Below are positions 47,947 to 58,900 of a DNA stretch of 64,000 bases, in pieces (the first letter of the stretch is position 1; the number at the start of each line of letters is the position of its first letter). The translations under genes were made by a program, and so were the position numbers. Under the pieces are notes generated by a model. The model was given only the letters and a program-made list of their open reading frames with translations. It ran no database searches and was not told the origin of the DNA. Location: assembly GCA_036251935.1 (NCBI GenBank), contig CP133967.1:1621488-1685487 (forward strand). Reading direction: 5' to 3'. This stretch comes from Orbaceae bacterium lpD04. Lineage in GTDB: Bacteria > Pseudomonadota > Gammaproteobacteria > Enterobacterales > Orbaceae.

Positions 47947-48903
47947 TTAATATGCCAATGAATGAAATTCATTTTTTTTAATAATATTGGTAATATTTTT
48001 TCGTGGTGGTTCACCAAATAATCGTTTGTACTCGCGAATAAATTGCGTTGCACTTTCGTATCCAACATTCATCGCTGCTTGAGTAACATCATACCCTTTT
48101 GATAGCATAAGGTACTGAGCCTCGCTAAGTCGCAACTGTTTTAGGTACTGGATTGGGCTTAAGCTGGTAACGTCTTTAAAATGTTTATGAAAAGTGGATG
48201 CTGCCATATTTGAGCGCTGTGCCAGTTCTTCTATTTGTAATGGTTGCTTATAATTATTTTTTAGCCATGCAATAACTCTGGCAATTTGATTACCTTGGGA
48301 ACCAAATGTATTAAGAGCTCGTAATGTATGACCAAAGGGACTTGATAATAAACGATAATGGATTTCTTGTAATAATAATTCTTTCATAATTGGAATTTGC
48401 TCTGGCTTTTCGGTGAGTTCAATCAAACGTAAAAATGCATCAAGCAGATCGCCTTCCACGGCTTGTATCATTGCTCCTCTAGGCAAAGTATTAAGCGGCG
48501 TTGACAAAATAGGTGTTTTAGATGCCAGGCTTGCAATAAGGCCAATATCCAAATTAAGTGACATAGCAAGATAAGGCGCATCTTTACTTGCTTTCATTAC
48601 ACAGCTTGTAACAGGTATATCTATTCCGCTAATAAAGCAGATATTTTGGCCATAAAGATATTCTTGTACGCCGATTTTAACTAATTTTTCACCTTGTACC
48701 ACAATAATAACAACAGGCTCAAAAAAATGAGGTTTGGGATCATCATTATTAATATGTCTATGAAATGAAAACCCCTCAATTACGGTCGAATATGAACCAG
48801 TACTAGCATCGGTTATTTGCAGAATTCTATCTTTAAGTATTTGCCAACTTTTAGTCGGGTTTATGCGTGAATCTTTTATCATAGTGTCATTATAGTCGTA
48901 CAA
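47947..48903 (-). CDS. AraC-family transcription regulator
   Basis: The 318-residue protein has an AraC_N-type cupin domain (about 30-190; VVIIVVQGEKLVKIG, with the conserved FISGIDIPV). Two helix-turn-helix motifs follow near the C terminus: IEELAQRSNMAASTFHKHFK, and YDVTQAAMNVGYESATQFIREYKRLFG. This is the YqhC layout; YqhC controls aldehyde-reductase genes in E. coli. Here the divergent neighbours are an SDR and an aldo/keto reductase, so it probably regulates them. A later in-frame ATG (MIKDSRINP, codon 8) is an alternative start. Confidence 0.9.
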   Translation of the reverse strand: MYDYNDTMIKDSRINPTKSWQILKDRILQITDASTGSYSTVIEGFSFHRHINNDDPKPHFFEPVVIIVVQGEKLVKIGVQEYLYGQNICFISGIDIPVTSCVMKASKDAPYLAMSLNLDIGLIASLASKTPILSTPLNTLPRGAMIQAVEGDLLDAFLRLIELTEKPEQIPIMKELLLQEIHYRLLSSPFGHTLRALNTFGSQGNQIARVIAWLKNNYKQPLQIEELAQRSNMAASTFHKHFKDVTSLSPIQYLKQLRLSEAQYLMLSKGYDVTQAAMNVGYESATQFIREYKRLFGEPPRKNITNIIKKNEFHSLAY

Positions 48904-48988
48904 TTAAAATAAAAGTAATAGTATCGCCAAATAGAGATTATGTAAAATAATAAAGTTTAATAAAAATACAACAAACTGATTAATATGA

Positions 48989-49105
48989 ATATATTTAACC
49001 ATTAAATAGATGTAAATAAATTAAATTCCATATTTATAGAGTAATAGGCAGTAAATAAAGAGTAATACGCTATCTGTAAATCGGTGATGAAGATATATTT
49101 AACCA
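48989..49105. promoter_or_regulatory. Direct repeat in the AraC/SDR intergenic region
   Basis: ATATATTTAACCA occurs exactly at 48989-49001 and again at 49093-49105, in the same orientation, 104 bases apart. Repeated sites between a divergent AraC-type gene and its neighbour are candidate regulator sites that could support looping. Confidence 0.4.
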
Positions 49106-49170
49106 GTCGTAAAAATACCAGATCGATTGATTTTATTGTGATATCAAAATTATATTTATAGGAGTTTAAA

Positions 49171-50073
49171 ATGACACATTCTTTTACGTTTACCTCAACC
49201 ACCGATGAAGTACTTGCTGGTTATGATCTTAAGGATAAGCGAATTCTTGTAACCGGCGTATCTTCGGGCCTTGGTATTGAAACAGCGCGTGTACTTGTTG
49301 CACATGGCGCTGAGGTGGTTGGCACCGCACGTGATTTGTACAAGGCTAAAGCAGCAACAAAAGAGTTTTTCGACACTAAATCAAATAGCGGTAAGTTTAC
49401 ACTTGTTGAATTAGATTTAGCTAATTTAAAAAGTGTACGTGCATGTGCTGATAAGTTACTTGCCGATGCTTGCCAATTTGATGTAATAATTGCCAATGCG
49501 GGGGTTATGGCGCCCCCATTTGGTCATACTCAAGATGGCTTTGAAACGCAGTTTGGCACCAATCATCTAGGCCATTTCACTTTAATAAATCGTGTTGCCA
49601 AACTACTCAGCAGTAGTGCTCGCATCGTTGTCTTATCGTCAGCGGCACATCATATCGCTGATGTAGATCTGAATGATCCAAATTTTGAGAAGACCAAATA
49701 CGACCGATGGATTGCGTATGGGCGATCAAAAACGGCAAATGCGTTATTCGCGCTTGCGTTTGATCATCATTATCGTAAAAACGGTATACGAGCTATTGCA
49801 GTTCACCCCGGCGCCATTGAAACCGGTCTTCAGCGTAATTATCCAGCAGCAGAAGAAGCGGCACTTATTGCCTCTATTAATGCAACAAATGCGAGTGCTG
49901 GCCTTCCACCTTTTAAATATAAAACAATCCCTCAGGGAGCTGCGACAACGGTATGGGCTGCTATTGTTGCCGACGCTGAGATTGTTGGTGGTCATTATTG
50001 TGAAGATTGTCATATGGCAAGCATTAATGATTCTCAAGGTATTCATGGCGGGGTTAGTTCTTATGCATCGTAA
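49171..50073 (+). CDS. Short-chain dehydrogenase/reductase with apparent 3' frameshift
   Basis: The SDR reads to a stop at 50073 (300 residues). It has TGVSSGLGIET (cofactor loop, about 30-40), ANAGVMA, the catalytic Ser in VVLSSAAHH and the YxxSK motif in AYGRSKTAN. After ...GGVSSYAS the frame stops, but the next frame continues [20 protein letters not shown] and ends D at 50137. That is the normal SDR tail of this subgroup (...ALW.LSE.LVGEKF). Skipping one base at 50071 joins the two. The catalytic core is complete, so the truncated enzyme may still work. The substrate is unknown, perhaps an aldehyde or ketone given the neighbours. Confidence 0.88.
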   Translation: MTHSFTFTSTTDEVLAGYDLKDKRILVTGVSSGLGIETARVLVAHGAEVVGTARDLYKAKAATKEFFDTKSNSGKFTLVELDLANLKSVRACADKLLADACQFDVIIANAGVMAPPFGHTQDGFETQFGTNHLGHFTLINRVAKLLSSSARIVVLSSAAHHIADVDLNDPNFEKTKYDRWIAYGRSKTANALFALAFDHHYRKNGIRAIAVHPGAIETGLQRNYPAAEEAALIASINATNASAGLPPFKYKTIPQGAATTVWAAIVADAEIVGGHYCEDCHMASINDSQGIHGGVSSYAS

Positions 50074-51131
<1,058 letters not shown>

Positions 51132-51365
51132 TCCTATTTAAAATTATAAACCCGTATTCAATCAAGATGCTTGCTTTTTAAATTTAGTATTGGTGCTTTA
51201 AAAGTATGTGATTAAAGGCAAAGACTTGAAAATAGCCGGTTGTTATTTACAACACCATTATCTAGCATTTTTAATGGTAATAGGGATACATCGTGTTAGA
51301 AAAAATCAAATAAATGCTAAGTATAGTCAGCACATTATATTTAGCACTATTATAAAGGTATTATC

Positions 51366-52952
51366 ATGAAAAATATGATCAAAAAAGTTTTAATTTTAGC
51401 GCTAATAAGCTTAAGCCCATTTATCGCTTTTAACACAGTATCTAAAATTAAAGATACTATTTTAATCGATTCGGGTATTGTTCAAGGAAAAGATAACGGA
51501 GATTTAATATCTTGGTTAGGCATTCCTTATGCAACAGCGCCAATCGGAAATTTACGCTGGGCCCCCCCTACTTTACCAGCAAAATGGTCTGGTATTTATA
51601 ATGCAAAGCAGTTTGGTAATTTTTGCCCACAAAATGACGATCTTGGAGTGTTTGGCGCGGCTGGCGGCGCAGAAGATTGCCTAAATCTTAATGTTTATAT
51701 TAGTAAAAAAGCCATGACTGAGGACCAAAAACGACCGGTCTTTGTATGGATCCATGGAGGGAGTCTTTGGGTTGGTGCTAACCGCGATTATGATGCAAGT
51801 AAACTGGCTTTACAAGGTGGTGTAATCGTTGTAACAATTAATTACCGACTTGGAATTCTTGGTTATTTTGCCTCACCTGAGCTTAAAAAAGAATATAATC
51901 ATTTCGCTAATTACGGACTGATGGATCAGCAGTTTGCGCTTGATTGGGTTCAGCGTAATATTGCCGCATTTGGTGGCGATCCAACTAATGTAACCATTTC
52001 AGGTGAATCATCTGGCGGAAATAGCGTTATGTCTCATATTATATCTCCCGCTTCCGCCGGAAAGTTTCAACATGCAATCGTCATGAGCGGCGCATCTGTA
52101 ATTTTGAAACATCCTACATTTGGTGCCCCTAAACCGCTTGATTATGCGTATGAAATGGCTGAAAAATTTGCCCATATAATGGGATGTGATGTTGATAATC
52201 AATTATCTTGTCTTAGATCATTGCCTTTAGATAAAATACTAGCAAACCAACGGCCATACATTCATAATCAAATTATTATTGATGGTTCAGTAATTCCAGC
52301 ACACCCTAGTGATCTTTTACGAAATGGTCATTTTAATCACGTGACATTTGTTAATGGAACAACATTAGATGAAGGTACTTTTTTTGCTGGTTTCCCAGAA
52401 AATCAATCAGGACAAGTAATGGACCAAGATCTCTATAAAACCATGATGCAAGGCTTTTTTGGTGATTATACTGATGCTGTGATAAAAGAGTATCCTATTG
52501 CACAATATGTAACAAGAAGTAATGCTTTTGCAGCAGCGGCAACCGATATGGAGTTTGCGTGCACCGCAAGAATGATAAATCGTTTAGTTGCTGATAAAAT
52601 GCCAACATATGCTTATGAATTTTCAGACCGCACCGCGCCGTCTTACTTAAAACCCACTTCATTTGCTTTAGGTGCTGCTCATACTTATGAACTTTCCTAT
52701 ATTTTTCCAGGGTTTCATGGTGGTAATGGTATCAAGACAAAATTGAATGCATTTCAAGAGAAGCTTTCTAACCAAATGGTTCAATTTTGGACAAAAACTG
52801 ATAAGTTAACCGATGGGCATTTTAATTGGTCAGCTTATGACAAACAAAAAGATAATTATATGAGGCTTATTTTACCCCAAGCAGTTATGCAGGAAAATTA
52901 TTTTAATCAAGTACATCATTGTGACTTTTGGGATGCATCAGGGGCTTACTAA
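51366..52952 (+). CDS. Secreted type-B carboxylesterase
   Basis: The 528-residue alpha/beta hydrolase has an N-terminal signal peptide (about 1-26). Family blocks are intact: LGIPYATAPIGNLRW, EDCLNLNVYI, the oxyanion region VFVWIHGGSLWVG, and the nucleophile in GESSGG (S215). Acid E336 (TLDEGTFF) and H439 (GAAHTYELSYIF) complete the triad. Several cysteines (CPQ, EDC, CDVDNQLSC) match disulfide positions of the family, fitting a periplasmic or secreted enzyme. The substrate is not predictable. The gene stands alone, with a terminator after it. Confidence 0.92.
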   Translation: MKNMIKKVLILALISLSPFIAFNTVSKIKDTILIDSGIVQGKDNGDLISWLGIPYATAPIGNLRWAPPTLPAKWSGIYNAKQFGNFCPQNDDLGVFGAAGGAEDCLNLNVYISKKAMTEDQKRPVFVWIHGGSLWVGANRDYDASKLALQGGVIVVTINYRLGILGYFASPELKKEYNHFANYGLMDQQFALDWVQRNIAAFGGDPTNVTISGESSGGNSVMSHIISPASAGKFQHAIVMSGASVILKHPTFGAPKPLDYAYEMAEKFAHIMGCDVDNQLSCLRSLPLDKILANQRPYIHNQIIIDGSVIPAHPSDLLRNGHFNHVTFVNGTTLDEGTFFAGFPENQSGQVMDQDLYKTMMQGFFGDYTDAVIKEYPIAQYVTRSNAFAAAATDMEFACTARMINRLVADKMPTYAYEFSDRTAPSYLKPTSFALGAAHTYELSYIFPGFHGGNGIKTKLNAFQEKLSNQMVQFWTKTDKLTDGHFNWSAYDKQKDNYMRLILPQAVMQENYFNQVHHCDFWDASGAY

Positions 52953-52981
52953 TTTGTAATTACAACAAAATCACCCTCACC

Positions 52982-53019
52982 ATATTAGCGTCTATATAAC
53001 GATTAGACGCTAATATTTT
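52982..53019 (+). terminator. Intrinsic terminator after the carboxylesterase
   Basis: ATATTAGCGTCT (52982-52993) and AGACGCTAATAT (53005-53016) are perfect arms around an 11-base loop and lead into a short T-run. Confidence 0.8.
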
Positions 53020-53173
53020 AAGCTTATTTACGATTAATTTATCTGCTTCTGGTTTAAAACCATTAATGCAATAGTACGATAACAAATATAAACTGATAAT
53101 ATAACGATACATTAAGATAGCAAGATATTGATAATCTAAATTTTATCTTGTGTGACAATAATAAGGATAATTT

Positions 53174-53959
53174 ATGTTAAAACAATATGTTGTAGATGCT
53201 TTTGCCGATAAACTTTTTGAAGGCAATCCTGCGGCAATATGCGTTATGCAAACATGGGCTGATGATAAGCTAATGCAGCTAATTGCGATGGAAAATAACC
53301 TATCGGAAACCGCCTTTACGGTTAAAGAAGGCGAACACTATAAATTACGTTGGTTTACACCCGGTGGTGAGATTGATTTATGTGGCCATGCAACGCTTGC
53401 AACCGCATTTGTTTTAATGAATTATGTTGATAAGAATATGACAAAAGTTCATTTTCAAACATTAAGTGGCGAGTTAATTGTAACTAAAACTGATGATTTT
53501 TATGAGCTAGATTTTCCACGCTTTCAATTACAACAGGCAGACATCACTGAGCAAATGACACAAGTTATTGGTTTTAAACCAGTTGAAGCTTGGTTAGGCC
53601 GTGATTTAATTTGTGTGTTAGAGCATGAAGAGCAAATCTCAAAGGTAAAAATTGATCTAGAAAATGCGAAAAAATTACCGGGCCTTTTACTGCATGTTAG
53701 CGCTAAAAGTTCTCAATATGACTGTATTAGCCGAAGTTTTGCGCCTAAATTAGGGGTAATTGAAGATCCGGTGTGTGGTTCAGGCCATTGTCATATCGCG
53801 CCACTTTGGTCTGAAAAACTAAAAAAATCAAAATTAGTGGCGAGGCAAGCATCAAGTCGAGGCGGCACACTGCACTGTAGTGTCGATAAGTTAAGAGTTA
53901 AGCTAGCGGGTAAAGCAATATTATATTCAGTTGCCGAGCTACAATTACCTAGCTTTTAA
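53174..53959 (+). CDS. PhzF-family isomerase/epimerase-like protein
   Basis: The 261-residue protein has the PhzF fold signatures: VDAFADKLFEGNPAAICVM at the start, the catalytic glutamate in NNLSETAF (E45), WFTPGGEIDLCGHATLA, and the C-terminal half's EDPVCGSGHCHIAP. Many members (YddE-like) have no known substrate; PhzF itself isomerises a phenazine precursor. There is no phenazine cluster here, so that role is not implied. An AAGGA ribosome site precedes the ATG. Confidence 0.92.
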   Translation: MLKQYVVDAFADKLFEGNPAAICVMQTWADDKLMQLIAMENNLSETAFTVKEGEHYKLRWFTPGGEIDLCGHATLATAFVLMNYVDKNMTKVHFQTLSGELIVTKTDDFYELDFPRFQLQQADITEQMTQVIGFKPVEAWLGRDLICVLEHEEQISKVKIDLENAKKLPGLLLHVSAKSSQYDCISRSFAPKLGVIEDPVCGSGHCHIAPLWSEKLKKSKLVARQASSRGGTLHCSVDKLRVKLAGKAILYSVAELQLPSF

Positions 53960-53969
53960 AAAGATTTAA

Positions 53970-54001
53970 TCGGTATTATCTTGCTGTTTTGATAATACCG
54001 A
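53970..54001. terminator. Hairpin between the PhzF-family gene and ribE
   Basis: TCGGTATTATC (53970-53980) and GATAATACCGA (53991-54001) are perfect arms around a 10-base loop. It lies between two convergent genes; the T-run is weak on both strands. Confidence 0.55.
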
Positions 54002-54108
54002 ACACAAAATAACGCACGTAAAATTGCCGGTTAACGGCGCACTTAACTTACGCATATTGAGTATAAATATAGGTCAGCTAAAATTTAAAAAACCATCAAT
54101 AGTATTAT

Positions 54109-54723
54109 CTATTTAACCATTTTTTGTGCTAACACTCGTTCTACCGTATCAACGATTGCTTGAGTTTGAGCATCGATTTCAATGTTGACTAAATCGCCGA
54201 CTTTTTTATCTTTCAAGGTGGTAATTGCCAATGTTTCAGGGATCAAATGAATATCAAACCCACAACTGCTCACATTACCAACCGTTAAACTTGCCCCATC
54301 AATACCAATAAATCCTTTATATAACACGTATTTCATAAACTCAGCAGGCATCGCTAAAATCATCTCGCAATTGGTTGCGGTTTTATTGATTGCTGAGATT
54401 TTAGCCGTACAAGAAATATGACCAGACATCACATGACCACCAATTTCATCACCATATTTAGCACTGCGTTCAATATTAACTAAATCACCAACACGTTTAT
54501 GACCAAGGGTAGTTAAAGCTAGTGTCTCTTCCATAATATCAAACGTAACACAGTCATTTGCCAATGATGTTACCGTTAAGCAGCAACCATCATTAGCAAT
54601 TGAAGCACCAATTTCAATACCATGAGTTAATTTTTGGGGTAATTTTACTTGATAGGTACGTAATTTATCTTTATCAATAATATCAACAATCAAGCCAACA
54701 CCTTGCACAATTCCGGTATACAT
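54109..54723 (-). CDS. ribE: Riboflavin synthase alpha chain
   Basis: This enzyme dismutates two molecules of 6,7-dimethyl-8-ribityllumazine to give riboflavin. The 204-residue protein starts MYTGIVQGVGLIVDI and contains the two internally repeated lumazine-binding halves, each with a GASI.NDGCCLTV or GIDGASLTV block. The interdomain segment GDEIGGHVMSGH is conserved. The length is typical. It is divergent from crcB. I looked for an FMN riboswitch upstream and found none. The E. coli gene is called ribC or ribE depending on source. Confidence 0.96.
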   Translation of the reverse strand: MYTGIVQGVGLIVDIIDKDKLRTYQVKLPQKLTHGIEIGASIANDGCCLTVTSLANDCVTFDIMEETLALTTLGHKRVGDLVNIERSAKYGDEIGGHVMSGHISCTAKISAINKTATNCEMILAMPAEFMKYVLYKGFIGIDGASLTVGNVSSCGFDIHLIPETLAITTLKDKKVGDLVNIEIDAQTQAIVDTVERVLAQKMVK

Positions 54724-54805
54724 AACTAATGTTCCTTATATAAATTTAACGCCTATTCTAACATTAAATTATTGCAAAATAACCTCTATTATTGTAACTT
54801 TACTG

Positions 54806-54866
54806 GCAAGGTGATGGTGTTCCACCTTTCCCAACCGCCGTAATTAAACGGATGATGACGCCTGAT
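54806..54866 (+). ncRNA. Fluoride riboswitch (crcB motif)
   Basis: GGTGATGGTGTTCCACC at 54810-54826 matches the crcB-motif core GGCGAUGGUGUUCGCC, with the P1 pair changed consistently. A CCGCC arm and ACGGATGATGACGCCT (54848-54863) match the conserved 3' half with its AUGAUG-like element. It lies on the strand of crcB, about 110 bases before it. Together the motif and the neighbour make the call strong. It would switch on the fluoride exporter when fluoride binds. Confidence 0.88.
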
Positions 54867-54883
54867 TAAGCCGAGTAATAACG

Positions 54884-54929
54884 AGGAGATCAGTGCATAT
54901 CAATAAAATATCTTGCTTACTGATTTTTC
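54884..54929 (+). promoter_or_regulatory. Possible expression-platform hairpin of the fluoride riboswitch
   Basis: AGGAGATCAGT (54884-54894) can pair, with G-U pairs, with ACTGATTTTT (54919-54929). The stem has a large loop and ends in a T-run, so it could act as a weak terminator between aptamer and crcB. Confidence 0.35.
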
Positions 54930-54977
54930 CTTATAATATGGCTATCAATTTTATTATTTATTCTATAAGGGTATTTT

Positions 54978-55358
54978 ATGCTAAAAGCAATCATTGCAAT
55001 TGCTATCGGTTCAACCGCTGGTGGCGTTTTACGTTGGGTTTTATCAACAAAATTTAATACATTGTTTATTATCCCCTTTGGCACGCTTCTTTCAAATCTT
55101 ATTGCTGGTTATATTATTGGCTTTGCGATGACATTACTTGCCAATAGCCCGAATATTTCTCCTGAGTGGCGACTGCTTATTATTACTGGTTTTTGTGGCG
55201 GTTTATCTACCTTTTCTACTTTTTCAGCCGAGATTGTCACTTTTTTGCAAAAAGGCCAAATTACGCTCGGTTTAAGTACTATTGCAATTCACGTTATCGG
55301 TTCAATATTAATGACTGTACTTGGCATCTTAACTTATCAATGGTTGAAAGGATTATAA
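54978..55358 (+). CDS. crcB: Fluoride exporter CrcB (Fluc)
   Basis: The 126-residue membrane protein has four helices and the Fluc signature GFCGGLSTFSTFSAE near residues 70-84. It also has GTLLSNLIAGYIIG with the pore Asn. Fluc channels are antiparallel dimers that expel fluoride. The start ATG is preceded by AAGGG at seven bases. The fluoride riboswitch upstream confirms the function independently. It is divergent from ribE. Confidence 0.96.
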   Translation: MLKAIIAIAIGSTAGGVLRWVLSTKFNTLFIIPFGTLLSNLIAGYIIGFAMTLLANSPNISPEWRLLIITGFCGGLSTFSTFSAEIVTFLQKGQITLGLSTIAIHVIGSILMTVLGILTYQWLKGL

Positions 55359-55419
55359 CGTTTATACAGATTAAATGTTTATTGTAAAGATTCAAATAGC
55401 TATTTACTTTCGCAAATCA

Positions 55420-55450
55420 CTGTATTAATATACACTGTATATTAATACAG
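55420..55450 (+). promoter_or_regulatory. Two overlapping LexA boxes upstream of sulA
   Basis: CTGTATTAATATACAC (55420-55435) matches CTGT-N8-ACAG with one mismatch, and CTGTATATTAATACAG (55435-55450) matches perfectly. They share base 55435 and end 10 bases before the ATG, so LexA would block both promoter clearance and elongation. Tight SOS control of sulA is expected. Confidence 0.9.
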
Positions 55451-55460
55451 TGAGGTGACT

Positions 55461-55922
55461 ATGTTAAACGTAAAAAGAAATAAAACATCAAACCAAATCC
55501 ACTTACCTAAAGATAATCAATTAAGCATGGTAAGTTTTGAATCGCCTCTACAACAAGTATTGCAACAACAGCAATTATTATTAAACCTATTAAATCAACA
55601 AAATAAATGGCAATTTTGGATTTCATCAAGGCCGATGTTAAAACGCTCTTGGTTAAATCAGGCTGGATTAAATCATCAAAAAATTATTCATTTATCAAAT
55701 GTACAGCAAATAAATATGATTGATATGATTGAAAAAGCGCTATTAGCAAAAACATCAAGTTATGTTGTTGCCTGTATTAATGATTTACTAAATGATAGCG
55801 ATAAATATCGCTTACAGCAGGCGGTAAAGACAAGCGGCACTCATCTTTTTTTAATTGATGATAATTTCCTTAATTATAATGATTTTATGACAATGTCTTT
55901 AGGAATAAATAATCTTCATTAA
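55461..55922 (+). CDS. sulA: SOS cell-division inhibitor SulA
   Basis: SulA binds FtsZ and halts division during DNA damage. The protein is 153 residues from the ATG at 55461 (GAGGTG ribosome site); an upstream GTG at 55455 adds only two. The family core is present: NQQNKWQFWISSRPMLKRSW, LNQAGLNHQKIIHLSNVQQI, and a C-terminal segment ending GINNLH, comparable to E. coli ...LKIHSNLYH. The LexA boxes directly upstream support the call. The N-terminal 40 residues are divergent. Confidence 0.88.
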   Translation: MLNVKRNKTSNQIHLPKDNQLSMVSFESPLQQVLQQQQLLLNLLNQQNKWQFWISSRPMLKRSWLNQAGLNHQKIIHLSNVQQINMIDMIEKALLAKTSSYVVACINDLLNDSDKYRLQQAVKTSGTHLFLIDDNFLNYNDFMTMSLGINNLH

Positions 55923-55942
55923 TCAAATCTCAACCAAACAAT

Positions 55943-55982
55943 AAAAAAATACCGCTTATGGTCAATAAGCGGTATTTTTTTG
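55943..55982. terminator. Bidirectional terminator after sulA
   Basis: A stem of 16 pairs with core TACCGCTTA/TAAGCGGTA (55943-55958 and 55966-55981) has A-rich and T-rich flanks. It separates sulA from the convergent ATPase gene. Confidence 0.93.
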
Positions 55983-55992
55983 ATGATAGCTA

Positions 55993-58900
55993 TCACTGTT
56001 TTAATGATTGAACACTTTGTACCAAATCAGCTAATTGAGTAACAATTTTTGCACCAGTATCAAGATCATTACCGCCAAGTGCTTTATTGCGCATAAAGTC
56101 TTTCTTTATTTGCACCCAACGAATTGATTGCTCATCAGTCATTTTATTACGAATCTCAGCCAATTTAAGTAGGTTTTCTTCTGCCCCTGTCGTTAATAAT
56201 TGAGCTTCACCTAAATAGTGATCATCGATCACTTGATTAATCTCTTGCTCATTCATTACCGGAGAAACCTTTTCGGCAAGTTTATTCATATTACGGTAAC
56301 TACCTTGTAATTTGAATGATGGTTCTTGGCGATACTTATCGGACTGTGCCGCACTGATGATATATTGTTGATTAACTTTAAATACGATTTCTCTTATTTT
56401 GATAAGGTGCTTTAATACGGTAGTAATTTCATTGATTTCAGTTTGGCTATACCCATAACTTAATTCATTACTATTTAGCGGCTTACCTAAAGCATGATCG
56501 ATGAGTTTATAGAGATCGTTAAGATCTCTTAGTGCTAAAGGCGCAAGCACTGAGTTTGATGTTAAACAGTTTTCAATATAACTTGAGGCAAATACCTCTT
56601 CCATTCCGCCTAGCACTTCGCCTAAATTATAAATATCGGCTCGGTTAGCAAGCATATCTGGAATTTTGAATACTTCACCTGATTCAGTATAAGGGTTACC
56701 TGCCATAATTACACAAAACTTTTTACCACGAAGATCGTAAGTTTTTGTATTTCCTTTCCATACACCTTCAATCCGCCGTGAACCATCACAAAGCGAAATA
56801 AATTTTTGTAAAAATTCAGGATTAGTATGCTGAATATCATCGACATAAAGCATGACATTGTTACCCATTTCAAACGCTAAGTTGATCTTGTCTAATTCCT
56901 GTCGAGCTGTCGCATTTGGTGCTTGCTGTGGATCAAGCGATAAGACATTATGACCGAGAGCAGGACCATTAATCTTCATAAAGATTAAACCAAGACGATT
57001 AGCAACGTATTCCATTAATGTCGTTTTACCATAACCAGGCGGGGAAATAAGCAATAATAATCCCATTAAATCGGTGCGTTTACCCTCACCCACGGTCCCC
57101 ATCTGTTTTGCAAGATTATCGCCAATTATCGGTAAATAAACATCATTAATTAATTTATTACGCACAAATGAACTTAACGGTTTAGCTTTAAACTCACTAA
57201 GATGTAAAGCTTTCCTCTGTTCATTAAGTATTTCTTGCCGTAGTTTTTGATATTGTTGATATTCTGGAATAATAACCCGAGATTGCCTACGCATGCGATT
57301 AAAAAAGTCATCGAGATTAATGGTTAATGTTCCTTGCTTCACCGTTGGATGCTCACCGAGTAAATCTCTAATGGTGATATCTAAATCAACCTCACTCATA
57401 TTTAATGCAGCGTTAGTTTCTTGTTCTAGCATAAATAATATAATGGCTTCTGGTATATAATTATTTATCGCTTGATATTCAGGAAGCGAACAAAGACCTT
57501 TTAACCAATTTTCAATTAATAACCAACGATCAGCAAATCGTTCATGTAAACTCAATTGTGATTGATTAAAATTACTCCACATATGTGTTTTTTCTAAGTG
57601 TTTTTTTAACCCGTCAAATAATCGATTACCGTATTTGCTTAAGATAAATTCTCTTGGTGTATTGGCTAAAACATAACTTAAATATTCTGATGCTTGTATT
57701 AAATGATATTTTTCATGTGCAATAGACTGATTATTGAAAAAATCTGCCATGGCATTAATCATTTCTTGGCGCAGGCTTTGTAAACCATCGTCATGTTTAA
57801 AAAGTTCAAAAATATCCATACAGGTTTTAGCTTGTTGCGGCCATAAAGCAACAAAATCTAAATCTTGATTATATTGCCAATACAAAATAGCTAAGCTGCG
57901 AGCTAATGGATTATAACGTAATAATCCCGCACTCTCCCCAAGAGGGACAAGCTTGGTAATTATTTTTGCTGCATCATGGTCATGGATCCCTTTTTCATAA
58001 CCTTCACGATAACGTATTGCAGCAAAATCACGTACTGTTTTAATTAATATTTCTGGTTGATTTATTTGCGAAGAAAGCTCGCTATAAGTTAAGCCCTCAG
58101 TATTTTTTAACGTCGATGCAATCAATGAATAAACAAGGTATTCAGCCCGATAAACAGTTGGCGACTCTGACTCAAGCGCTATTGACCAAAATGATTTATA
58201 ACTTTGTAGTTTTGAATTACTTATTTGCTCTTGGTAATCGGTACCTGTAAGTTGTAGGTAAAGGTTACCATCTTTAGGTAAAATAGTTAAATCCGACTCT
58301 TGGGTATTAACGCTAAACCGATGCCGAGGGCCTAATTTGATAACATTACCACCCGCTTCAAAAATCTCAGATTTATCACGTAAAGCACGAATAGATTGAT
58401 CTCTCGCATTTTTAAAACGAGCTTCAATATCATCTGCTTTGACGTTGTCAGATAATTCACGTAACTTTTCAGTGAGATCTGTTATTTTTATTGCTAACTG
58501 ATCAGCAGCAAAGAAAGCATTAAGTTCTGTTTGGTTAGTGAATTTCGCTGTGCGCCTTGGAATACTTTCTAAAATTCGTTCAGCGGCAGTAAATAGTGTT
58601 TGGGTTCGTCTTGCTCTTTCTTCTAATAATGATTGTTTATGCGTTTCAAACGTTTCAATTATTTCTTCCCGTTTAGCAAGGATATCATTTAAAAATGTTT
58701 CATTATCACTAAATTGATTTTCTAGCTCTTCGAGTTGTAATGATAAACGAGATAACTCATCATCACATTTTTCTGGTGTAGTAGATAAACTTATAGCACT
58801 CGCAATACTTTGACTAAATAATTTAAATTGAGCGCCAAATTGAGCTATCATTTCAACGCTTGTTAATGACTTGCGTTTTTGATTAATTCTAGCTTTAGTT

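Noticed and set aside
54724-54809. FMN riboswitch for ribE
   Set aside because: The conserved RFN-element blocks are absent on the minus strand. The structured RNA in this gap reads on the plus strand as a fluoride riboswitch.
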